This document shows, one piece after another, positions 5,995 through 12,593 of a DNA stretch of 12,937 nucleotides (within the stretch, counting starts at the first letter, position 1; every line of letters starts with the position of its first letter). A program made the position numbers and the translations under genes. The notes beneath the pieces are model-generated. The model had not been told where the DNA came from. It ran no database searches and worked only from the letters and a program-made list of their open reading frames with translations. The DNA is from Limousia pullorum. Lineage in GTDB: Bacteria > Bacillota > Clostridia > Oscillospirales > Acutalibacteraceae. The stretch spans positions 1 to 12,937 of the forward strand of contig DVNG01000028.1 in the NCBI GenBank assembly GCA_018714545.1. Reading direction: 5' to 3'.

Positions 5995-6925
5995 TCTTTG
6001 TCACCCTCCTTGTTTTCTTCTTTGCTATCTTTTCACCGGTAACCTGTACACAGATTGCAATTACAACAATCAAAGCGGACAAAAGCTTGAAGTAAGAAGC
6101 CGGCAAACCGAACTGCAAAACGATTGTAATGAAAATTCTGTAAACCACAGCACCTAAAACTGCTGAGATTATGTTGTTCAAAATAGAACGCTTTCCGAAA
6201 ATAGTTTCACCGATAATGATTGAAGCTATTCCCACAACTACAGTACCTGCGCCGGACTTTGCATCTGCAAAGGTCTGATCCTGTGCCAGCACAGCTCCGG
6301 AAAGAGCCACAATTCCGTTGGCGATTGCAAGTCCCAAAACCTTCATATTGTCGGCATTTATAGAGCTTGCCTTAACCATTTCCTCATTGTCGCCTGTAGC
6401 TCTCAAAGCCATACCCACCTGAGTGCGCAGGAACCATACAAGAGCGATAACAGCAATTAAAAGTATTACAAACATAACCGGAATAATTGCAAGCTTTCTT
6501 GACACAGCGTCGCCGCCTATAAGATCAATAGCAGGTGTAAACACTGTAGTCATTCCGTTTATGGAAACTGTAGGCTTGTCGCCCATGATAATCAGGTTGA
6601 TTGAATAAAGTCCGGTCATTGTAAGTATTCCGGCCAAAAGTGCAGGAACTTTCAGCTTCGTGTGCAAAAGTCCTGTGATAACACCGGTGATTGCTCCGGC
6701 AAGAAAAGCCAAAATAAGGGACAAAATCGGGAACAAAACTCCGCCGCCGAAAGGCTGCTGAAGCTGAGTGACCATAACTGATACTGCGGCACCTGTTATA
6801 AAGGAACCGTCAACTGTCAAATCAGGTATATCAAGAACTCTAAGGGAAACAAATACGCCCAAAGCCAAAATAGCGTATATAATTCCCTGTTCTATAGAGC
6901 CAAGACCCAAGGTTAAATACTGCAA
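5981..6925 (-). CDS. ABC transporter permease, tryptophan-type (TrpY-like)
   Basis: This protein of about 314 residues is the membrane-spanning part of the importer. It has eight or more hydrophobic segments and belongs to the BPD_transp_2 group (COG4120). Its LDIPDLTVDGSF stretch near residue 35 is a hallmark of this permease family, and GMALRATGDNEEMVKASSIN is the cytoplasmic loop that contacts the ATPase. The C-terminus is very basic. The open frame begins with GTG at 6934, but GAGAGG (6939-6934) would then overlap that codon. TTG at 6925 lies 8 bases downstream of it, so I choose the TTG start; this is inference. An intercistronic hairpin separates it from trpX, which should let the binding protein be made in excess. 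Confidence 0.9.
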   Translation of the reverse strand: MQYLTLGLGSIEQGIIYAILALGVFVSLRVLDIPDLTVDGSFITGAAVSVMVTQLQQPFGGGVLFPILSLILAFLAGAITGVITGLLHTKLKVPALLAGILTMTGLYSINLIIMGDKPTVSINGMTTVFTPAIDLIGGDAVSRKLAIIPVMFVILLIAVIALVWFLRTQVGMALRATGDNEEMVKASSINADNMKVLGLAIANGIVALSGAVLAQDQTFADAKSGAGTVVVGIASIIIGETIFGKRSILNNIISAVLGAVVYRIFITIVLQFGLPASYFKLLSALIVVIAICVQVTGEKIAKKKTRRVTKNVKS

Positions 6926-6961
6926 AATAAACACCTCTCAAAAATTCTTCATACATACTCA

Positions 6962-6994
6962 TCCGCCGGAAAACTATTTTTGTTAACCGGCGGA
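6962..6994 (-). repeat. GC-rich intercistronic hairpin between trpX and trpY
   Basis: TCCGCCGG (6962-6969) and CCGGCGGA (6987-6994) form a perfect 8-bp stem with a 17-base loop. No T tract follows in the direction of transcription, so it is not a simple terminator. It may protect the upstream trpX message from 3' decay. Confidence 0.65.
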
Positions 6995-7004
6995 ATTATT
7001 TTAA

Positions 7005-8009
7005 TTATTCAAAAATCACTGTCTTGTCGCTGTTCAAAATCTCATCGCTGAGTTCAACTCCGATAGCGTCTGCTGTTGTTGTATTTACATATGTGTACAA
7101 ATCCTCAAAAACCATAACAGGAATATCGGAAATGCTTGTTCCTTTAAGAACCTTATCAACCATATTGGCTGTTTCAATTCCCAACTCCTCATAGGTAATA
7201 CCGATTGATGCAAAACCGCCGTCCTGAACAAGAGAATCTGCTCCTACATAGCATGGGATTTTTGCATCCTTACAAATCTGAGAGAGAATTGACATACCCT
7301 CGGCAACAGTGTTGTCTGTCGGTGAGAATACTGCGTCGCACTTTGTAACAAGTGATTCAGCCGCCTGCTGAATAGCTGTGCTGTTCTCAACATTGGCTTC
7401 AACATAACTCAAGCCCTTTTCCTCACAATATGCCTTTGCTCTTTCAATATTTGCTACAGAGCTGTCCTCACCTGAGTTATAGATAAATCCAAAGGTTTTG
7501 ATGTCCGGTGTAAGCTCCAAAGCCATGTCGATTATCTTTTCAACAGGAACGCTGTCTGAAGTACCTGTGATGTTTTTGTCAGGCTTTTCAAGGCTTGTGG
7601 TAAGGTTTGCGGCAACCGGGTCTGAAACTGCTGAGAAAACAACAGGAATCTGTGAAGAATAGTTCATAGCGGCTGTAGCAACCGGTGTGGAAATTGCAAC
7701 AACGATGTCGTATCCGTCTGCTACAAATTTATCCATCATAAGAGGAATTGTTGTTGAGTCATTCTGAGCTGACATACAGGAAATCTCAGCATTTTCGCCG
7801 TCCTTGTATCCAAGCTCTTCCAGTCTGTCAATAATTGACTGTTCAATGGTATTGAGGGATGAATGTTCAACTATCTTGATAATTCCGATTTTAACTGATT
7901 CACCTGATGACTGACCATCTGTGTTTCCGCTTTCGCTGTTTCCGCCGCAGCCTGTGAAAATCGCTGCGCACATAAGAATTGACAATACTATAGATAAAAA
8001 CTTTTTCAT
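7005..8009 (-). CDS. ABC transporter substrate-binding lipoprotein, tryptophan-type (TrpX-like)
   Basis: This 334-residue protein begins with a lipoprotein signal (MKKFLSIVLSILMCAAIFTGC), lipidated at C21 and followed by a Gly/Ser/Asn-rich linker. The mature part (about 40-334) is of the ABC_sub_bind family (COG2984): VKIGIIKIVEHSSLN, then ELGYKDGENAEI, PVVFSAVSDPVAANL and VPVEKIIDMALELTPDIK. It would capture substrate outside the membrane and pass it to the permease. Family members called TrpX bind tryptophan, and the T-box with a UGG specifier upstream supports this here. AAAGGTGAG (8023-8015) lies 5 bases before the ATG. The preceding 60 bases hold a weak hairpin and a short upstream reading frame. 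The cognate permease and ATPase follow. Confidence 0.9.
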   Translation of the reverse strand: MKKFLSIVLSILMCAAIFTGCGGNSESGNTDGQSSGESVKIGIIKIVEHSSLNTIEQSIIDRLEELGYKDGENAEISCMSAQNDSTTIPLMMDKFVADGYDIVVAISTPVATAAMNYSSQIPVVFSAVSDPVAANLTTSLEKPDKNITGTSDSVPVEKIIDMALELTPDIKTFGFIYNSGEDSSVANIERAKAYCEEKGLSYVEANVENSTAIQQAAESLVTKCDAVFSPTDNTVAEGMSILSQICKDAKIPCYVGADSLVQDGGFASIGITYEELGIETANMVDKVLKGTSISDIPVMVFEDLYTYVNTTTADAIGVELSDEILNSDKTVIFE

Positions 8010-8069
8010 TTTTACTCACCTTTCATATTTCAAAAAATTATTTTATACTGATATTTTTCTAAAAAACTT

Positions 8070-8105
8070 TTATGAAATACGCCATCGTTCTTTAAGTAAA
8101 ATCAT
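8070..8105 (-). CDS. Candidate 11-residue leader peptide with one Trp codon
   Basis: The frame reads MILLKERWRIS and then TAA. AAGGTG (8116-8111) lies 5 bases before the ATG, a well-placed ribosome site. It sits after the T-box terminator, so it is transcribed only when tRNA-Trp is uncharged, and ends 60 bases before trpX. Its last codons (8077-8071) are complementary over 7 bases to TATGAAA (8027-8021), which overlaps the trpX ribosome site. A ribosome stalled at the Trp codon (8084-8082) would mask that segment and free the site. The layout resembles rtpLP of B. subtilis, but with one Trp codon instead of three. Chance occurrence is possible, and function is inferred. Confidence 0.4.
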   Translation of the reverse strand: MILLKERWRIS

Positions 8106-8130
8106 ATTATCACCTTAAAAATAAAAATAA

Positions 8131-8163
8131 AAAAGTCCTCGGGTTATACAATAACCCAAGGAC
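8131..8163 (-). terminator. T-box-controlled terminator of the trp leader
   Basis: Read leftward, GTCCTTGGGTTAT pairs with ATAACCCGAGGAC (one G-U pair), followed by a TTTTTTATTT tract. Its upstream arm region competes with the antiterminator formed on the T-box core. Confidence 0.93.
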
Positions 8164-8399
8164 AGACAATCAAAATATCTGCGGTGCCACCTTGTTTGGC
8201 GAAACGCCCACTCATCGAATGCAAACACATTCTATCTCTGTAACGTGAGAACACGTTGCGGGATACTTTGTTCCCCCGCACCCTCCGAGGTCCATTTGCA
8301 ATACCGGTTTCTGCCTCAATTCCAGCACCTGAGGCTCTCTGTGAGATCGTATAATGCGTTATCTCCTCATCAATGGTTTAATGTATTAAAATATTAACT
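8131..8399 (-). ncRNA. T-box leader, tRNA-Trp (specifier UGG), controls trpXYZ-like operon
   Basis: The leader senses uncharged tRNA and lets transcription proceed. The antiterminator T-box core AAGGTGGCACCGCAG (8193-8179) matches the consensus. A 13-bp terminator stem with an ACA-type loop follows (8163-8151 with 8147-8135), then a T run. Stem I shows a GATGAGGAG segment at its 5' side, AGAGAG (8340-8335) and an apical stem GCCTCA/TGAGGC. Pairing GAGG with CCTC (8290-8287) places A at 8291 and specifier UGG at 8294-8292. UGG encodes Trp, in agreement with the transporter family. The specifier is deduced by hand alignment. This and the mini-ORF fill the 8010-8477 gap between genes. Confidence 0.93.
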
Positions 8400-8405
8400 G
8401 ACATT

Positions 8406-8434
8406 ATTATATTCTCATTCATTATAAATGTCAA
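8406..8434 (-). promoter_or_regulatory. Exact-consensus promoter of the Trp T-box operon
   Basis: Read leftward, TTGACA (8434-8429), 17 bases and TATAAT (8411-8406). Transcription should start near 8399, just before stem I of the T-box. Confidence 0.9.
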
Positions 8435-8450
8435 GCTTTTTTTGACATTT
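8426..8450. repeat. Inverted repeat overlapping the -35 of the Trp T-box promoter
   Basis: AAATGTCAA (8426-8434) and TTGACATTT (8442-8450) are perfect 9-bp arms with a 7-base spacer. One arm contains the -35 hexamer. It could be an operator, or a weak hairpin at the end of the upstream LRR-dockerin message, whose stop is 27 bases away. No clear T tract follows. Confidence 0.45.
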
Positions 8451-8477
8451 TATTCAAAACATTACAATTTAACAGAA

Positions 8478-9407
8478 TTAAACTATATAACCCGCTATTA
8501 TCAGCTGTAAGCAAGTCACGTCTGTCACGTTAAATCTTCCGTCACCGTTAAAATCATAAGTTGATTTTCCGAAAAAACATTCCTTCTTTTTTGTAAGAAA
8601 CTTTTGAAGAAGTTCGCAGTCAAGGTTATTAACAACTCCGTCGGCGTTTAAATCTCCGGCGTTGTTGTTTTCAAACTTGTTGTAGTTCCCACCTGTGACA
8701 AAGGAATTCCCGCCAGCCTCATTAGCTTCCTGAACTTCGCCTACAGAGGAAAACTCAATCCCCTTTTCATTGGCAAAGGTTTCGGCATAGGAACCGCTGT
8801 AGCCGTATATTACAAGCTTATCACAGCCGTCAAAAGCATGCTCTTCAATATATGTAGTTGCCGGAGGTATATACACATATTCAAGTGATTTACAACCGTA
8901 AAAAGCATACTCTCCTATTGACTTAACAGTTTCCGGAAGAGTAATTTCCTTAACAGAAGAACATCTGTTAAAAGAATATTTTTCTATACTTTCCGGCTGT
9001 CCCTTAATTTCAATGGTTTCGGCAGATGAACAGCTGTAAAAAGCATTTGCGCCGATTTTTGTCACCGAAGCCGGAATAATTATTTTTTTAAGATTTATAC
9101 ACCCTGAAAAAGCGCTGTCGCTTATGGTTTTTATAGTTTCAGGAAAGTTTACCTCTGTTATGTTTTTGTTACCGTAAAAAGCGCTCCAGGATATTTCGGT
9201 CACATCTCTGTTTGAAATCTGACTGGGTATATCCAAAACGGAAGAAGTCCCCATATATCCTGCAACGGCAATAGTTCCGTCATACCTGTATGTATACTTA
9301 TAATCTTCACTGGCAAAATATGTCTCTGCACTTACAGGAAAATGGGTCAATACTGTAATAAAAAAAAGAACTGCCGCTGCCGGCAATACACCTTTTGCGC
9401 ATTTCAT
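8478..9407 (-). CDS. Secreted BspA-type leucine-rich-repeat protein with C-terminal dockerin
   Basis: This 309-residue protein starts with a Sec signal peptide (about 1-27, ending PVSA). Residues 55-222 hold BspA-type (LRR_5) repeats of the form ITEVNFPETIKTISDSAFSGC. Cysteines at 103, 126, 149, 172 and 195 recur exactly every 23 residues, one per repeat. A linker rich in Asn and Gly follows, then a type I dockerin (251-309): two calcium-binding segments, GDLNADGVVNNLDCELLQ and YDFNGDGRFNVTDVTCLQ. Dockerins bind cohesin modules, so the protein probably attaches to a scaffoldin or cell-surface cohesin; LRR_5 repeats usually mediate protein or surface binding. No catalytic domain is seen. GGGAGG lies 6-7 bases before the ATG. 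It is a single gene with its own promoter. Confidence 0.9.
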   Translation of the reverse strand: MKCAKGVLPAAAVLFFITVLTHFPVSAETYFASEDYKYTYRYDGTIAVAGYMGTSSVLDIPSQISNRDVTEISWSAFYGNKNITEVNFPETIKTISDSAFSGCINLKKIIIPASVTKIGANAFYSCSSAETIEIKGQPESIEKYSFNRCSSVKEITLPETVKSIGEYAFYGCKSLEYVYIPPATTYIEEHAFDGCDKLVIYGYSGSYAETFANEKGIEFSSVGEVQEANEAGGNSFVTGGNYNKFENNNAGDLNADGVVNNLDCELLQKFLTKKKECFFGKSTYDFNGDGRFNVTDVTCLQLIIAGYIV

Positions 9408-9462
9408 TGATATTCCTCCCTATCAAAGGAAAAACATTTTAGTAATCCCATAGTTCCTTTTA

Positions 9463-9491
9463 ATTCTATCTGATTTATCAAAATAAATCAA
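9463..9491 (-). promoter_or_regulatory. Candidate promoter of the LRR-dockerin gene
   Basis: Read leftward, TTGATT (9491-9486) and TAGAAT (9468-9463) are 17 bases apart, 56 bases before the start codon. The spacer is almost filled by an inverted repeat. Confidence 0.6.
9471..9490. promoter_or_regulatory. Inverted repeat in the LRR-dockerin promoter, candidate operator
   Basis: TGATTTAT (9471-9478) and ATAAATCA (9483-9490) are perfect 8-bp arms with a CAAA spacer. The symmetry continues as TATC on the left and GATA on the right after one extra base. It lies between the -35 and -10, where a bound repressor would block polymerase. Confidence 0.5.
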
Positions 9492-9554
9492 GATAATATC
9501 CTCTTTTGCGCTAAATTTCATTAACCTTTCACATAATGCGACATATTTTTCACA

Positions 9555-9602
9555 TTAAAACAGCAAAGAGAAACCCAAACCGAAAAACGGTTCGGATTTC
9601 TC
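9555..9602 (-). terminator. Terminator of alaS
   Basis: Read leftward, a 15-bp stem (9602-9588 with 9582-9568, two G-U pairs) with a TTTTT loop starts 24 bases after the alaS stop. The tract after it is only moderately T-rich (TTTGCTGTTTTAA). Confidence 0.8.
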
Positions 9603-9626
9603 CTGTAAATATGTTATCTTAAAAAA

Positions 9627-12260
9627 TTATTCCTTTATCATGTCGAGAATAATTGCCTTTGCCTGCATAATAGCCTCGTCAACCTTTGTTGGGTCTTTAG
9701 CTCCTGCCATAGCCAGGTCAGGCTTTCCGCCGCCGTTACCGCCTGCAATCTGAGCAACTGCCTTAACTATCTTGCCTGCATTTGCGCCCTTCTCTCTTGC
9801 TTCCTTGCCGCATGCGCATCCGAAAGTAACCTTACCCTCGTTGATACCTGCAAGAACAATTACAGCCTTTGGAGCAACGTCGAGAATTTTTCCGCACATT
9901 TCCTTAATCATGTCGCCTGTAACGTCAGTCATAGCTGCACAGATAATTCTAACGCCCTTTTCAAGCTGGCTGTTAGCCATAAGGGAATCAATCTGAGTTG
10001 CAGCAATCTTATCGCTGAGCTCCTGAATTTTTCTTGACTGCTCTTTAAGCTCGCCGGCAACTCTTTCTGCGCCTGCAACAATCTCTCTCGGATTTGAGAT
10101 TTTAAGTGTAATAGCTGTCTGTGCAATCATGTTCATTGCGTTTTCAACCATAGCCAAAACGCCGTGGCCTGTCACTGCCTCTATACGTCTTACGCCTGCT
10201 GCAACAGAGCCTTCCTGTCTGATTTTAAACAAGCCGATTTTTGCTGTGTTGTCAACATGAGTACCGCCGCAAAGCTCTGTGGAGAAATCTCCTGCCTTTA
10301 CAACTCTTACAACATCGCCGTACTTTTCGCCGAACAAAGCCATTGCGCCCATTTTCTTAGCCTCTTCAATAGGCATTTCCTTAACCTCAACAGGCATACC
10401 TGCAAGGATAACCTCGTTAACTCTCTCCTCTACAGCCATAAGCTCCTGAGCTGTCGGAGCTGAGAAGTGTGTAAAGTCAAATCTTACAGAATGTTCTGTA
10501 ACAAGCTGACCTGCCTGCTCAACGTGATTTCCCAAAACCTCTCTCAAAGCAGCCTGGAGCAAGTGAGCAGCAGTGTGGTTTCTCATAATATCCATACGGC
10601 GCACAGTGTCAATTTTAGCGTCAGCAGACATACCTACAGCCACGCTGCCTGACTTTACAACACCAGCCTGGAGGAAAATTCCGCCCTGGTCCTTAGTTGT
10701 GTTTGTAACTTCAATCTCAAAGCCCTCGCCGGAGATAACGCCTGTATCGCCAATCTGGCCGCCGCTTTCACCGTAGAAAGGAGTTTTATTGAGAACAAAT
10801 ATTGCGCTCTCGCCCTCGCCTGCAGCCTCTACACGCTCGCCGTCCTTTACAATAGCGAGAATTTCAGCCTGAGTTTCATTTTCGCTGTAGCCTACAAACT
10901 CAGTTTTTGCAACGTCTGTAAGGTCTGTGCTGTCGCTTATCCAAGCATCTGCGCCTGCATTCTTTCTCATATCACGTGAACGCTTTTTCTGCTCTGACAA
11001 AAGCTCATAGAAACGGTCTATATCAACGGAAATACCCTTTTCCTCAAGGATTTCTCTTGTAAGGTCAATCGGGAATCCGAAAGTATCGTGAAGCTTAAAG
11101 CTGTCCTCACCGGAGAGAACCTCAACATCGCCTCTGTCGATAATGCCCTGGAGCATATTCATACCCTGCTCAACAGTGTTAAGGAAGTTTTCCTCCTCAA
11201 CCTTAATAAGCTTTGTGATGAACTCCTGCTTTTCTCTAAGCTCAGGATATGCGCTTTCGTTTTCCTTAATAACAGTTTCGCAAACCTTGTAGAGGAAAGG
11301 CTCTTTCATACCCAAAAGTCTGCCGTGACGTGCAGCTCTTCTCAAAAGTCTTCTGAGAACATAGCCCTTGCCCTCGTTTGATGGCATAACGCCGTCGCCA
11401 ATCATAAAGGTTGTGCTTCTGATGTGGTCTGTAATAACACGAAGTGAAATATCGCCCTTTTCGCTCTCGCCGTACTTAACACCTGTAAGCTCGGAGATGT
11501 GCTTCATAATGTTCTGAACTGTGTCAACCAAGAACAGGTTGTCAACGCCCTGCATTACGCAGGCAAGACGCTCAAGTCCCATACCTGTATCGATGTTTGG
11601 ATGGTCAAGAGGTGTGTAGTTGTTGTGTCCGTCGTTGTTGAACTGAGTAAATACCAGGTTCCAAACCTCAACGAATCTGTCGCACTCACAGCCAACATGG
11701 CAGTCAGGCTTTCCGCAACCCTTTTCAGGGCCTCTGTCGAAATAAATCTCAGAGCAAGGGCCGCATGGACCTGAACCGTGCTCCCAGAAGTTGTCCTCTT
11801 TGCCCATTCTTACAATGTGGCTTGGGTCAACGCCAACTTCCTTTGTCCAGATGTCAAAAGCCTCGTCGTCGTTTTCATAGATAGAAACATAGAGAAGCTC
11901 CTCAGGCATTTCCAAAACCTTTGTAAAGAATTCCCATGCCCAGGCTGTAGCCTCGTGCTTGAAATAATCGCCGAAAGAGAAGTTACCGAGCATTTCGAAA
12001 TATGTTCCGTGACGAGCTGTAATACCAACACGCTCAATATCAGGTGTTCTGATACATTTCTGACATGTTGTAACACGCTTTCTCGGAGGTGTAACCTCTC
12101 CTGTAAAATACTTTTTCATAGGAGCCATTCCGCTGTTAATAAGCAAAAGGCTGTTGTCGTCCTTTGGAATAAGGGAAAAGCTTGGAAGTCTTAAATGACC
12201 CTTGCTTTCAAAGAAAGAAAGAAACTTTTCTCTCAATTCGTTAAGTCCTGTCCACTGCAT
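9627..12260 (-). CDS. alaS: Alanyl-tRNA synthetase
   Basis: This 877-residue cytoplasmic enzyme attaches alanine to tRNA-Ala and is of the usual full length. The class II catalytic core holds RTPDIERVGITARHGTYFEM and LGNFSFGDYFK (motif 2 region), GPCGPCSEIYFDRG (164-177) and DTGMGLER (224-231). The editing domain carries the zinc and editing residues H562 and H566 (HTAAH) with C664 and H668 (CGGTH), so clearance of mischarged Ser and Gly should be intact. The C-terminal C-Ala domain shows GGNGGGKPDLA (840-850). A cysteine-rich insert follows the GPCGPCSE motif (C182, C187, C191, C193). AAGGAGAG lies 8 bases before ATG 12260. It is a single gene controlled by the T-box upstream. Confidence 0.98.
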   Translation of the reverse strand: MQWTGLNELREKFLSFFESKGHLRLPSFSLIPKDDNSLLLINSGMAPMKKYFTGEVTPPRKRVTTCQKCIRTPDIERVGITARHGTYFEMLGNFSFGDYFKHEATAWAWEFFTKVLEMPEELLYVSIYENDDEAFDIWTKEVGVDPSHIVRMGKEDNFWEHGSGPCGPCSEIYFDRGPEKGCGKPDCHVGCECDRFVEVWNLVFTQFNNDGHNNYTPLDHPNIDTGMGLERLACVMQGVDNLFLVDTVQNIMKHISELTGVKYGESEKGDISLRVITDHIRSTTFMIGDGVMPSNEGKGYVLRRLLRRAARHGRLLGMKEPFLYKVCETVIKENESAYPELREKQEFITKLIKVEEENFLNTVEQGMNMLQGIIDRGDVEVLSGEDSFKLHDTFGFPIDLTREILEEKGISVDIDRFYELLSEQKKRSRDMRKNAGADAWISDSTDLTDVAKTEFVGYSENETQAEILAIVKDGERVEAAGEGESAIFVLNKTPFYGESGGQIGDTGVISGEGFEIEVTNTTKDQGGIFLQAGVVKSGSVAVGMSADAKIDTVRRMDIMRNHTAAHLLQAALREVLGNHVEQAGQLVTEHSVRFDFTHFSAPTAQELMAVEERVNEVILAGMPVEVKEMPIEEAKKMGAMALFGEKYGDVVRVVKAGDFSTELCGGTHVDNTAKIGLFKIRQEGSVAAGVRRIEAVTGHGVLAMVENAMNMIAQTAITLKISNPREIVAGAERVAGELKEQSRKIQELSDKIAATQIDSLMANSQLEKGVRIICAAMTDVTGDMIKEMCGKILDVAPKAVIVLAGINEGKVTFGCACGKEAREKGANAGKIVKAVAQIAGGNGGGKPDLAMAGAKDPTKVDEAIMQAKAIILDMIKE

Positions 12261-12300
12261 AATTATTACTCTCCTTGTTTTCCTTTTATCTCATTCAATA

Positions 12301-12335
12301 AAATAAAAAACTCCTGCCCCGAAATGGGACAGGAG
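12301..12335 (-). terminator. T-box-controlled terminator of the alaS leader
   Basis: Read leftward, CTCCTGTCCC (12335-12326) pairs with GGGGCAGGAG (12320-12311) around ATTTC, with one G-U pair, followed by TTTTTTATTT. Confidence 0.94.
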
Positions 12336-12545
12336 ATAAACCTGCGGTACCACCCAAATTGCCGTTTTAAATGTAAAACGACCCCTTGAATTTCTTTAAC
12401 GCAGAAATACGTCCGGCTCATCACCGAAAGCTCAGGGGCGGCCCATAACCTTTTCCGAAGAACTTTCCACCAGCCGTTCTCTCTCTTTGCGGAAATAAAA
12501 GTTAATTAACCCCATCAACGCCGTAATAGGTTATATAATTTTATC
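12301..12545 (-). ncRNA. T-box leader, tRNA-Ala (specifier GCC), controls alaS
   Basis: The core GGGTGGTACCGCAGG (12356-12342) matches the T-box consensus. Stem I has GTTGATGGGG on its 5' side and an AGAGAGAG run. Pairing GGGG with CCCC (12438-12435) leaves G at 12439 and the specifier GCC at 12442-12440, an alanine codon that fits the downstream gene. The base after the specifier is G where A is commonest. The leader senses uncharged tRNA-Ala and permits read-through into alaS. With the promoter it occupies the whole 12261-12593 gap. The specifier comes from hand alignment with the other T-box in the window. Confidence 0.94.
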
Positions 12546-12551
12546 TTGATT

Positions 12552-12580
12552 ATTATACTCCCAATAAATCCTATTGTCAA
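12552..12580 (-). promoter_or_regulatory. Exact-consensus promoter of the alaS T-box
   Basis: Read leftward, TTGACA (12580-12575), 17 bases and TATAAT (12557-12552). The -35 begins 14 bases after the stop codon of the upstream gene. I see no terminator between them. Confidence 0.9.
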
Positions 12581-12593
12581 TACAAAACATAAA

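Noticed and set aside
10164..10463. Several rightward open frames inside 9772-12194, up to 138 codons.
   Set aside because: All lie opposite alaS, which is a complete, motif-rich gene. Their Cys/Ser/Leu-rich translations have no ribosome sites and look like antisense shadows.
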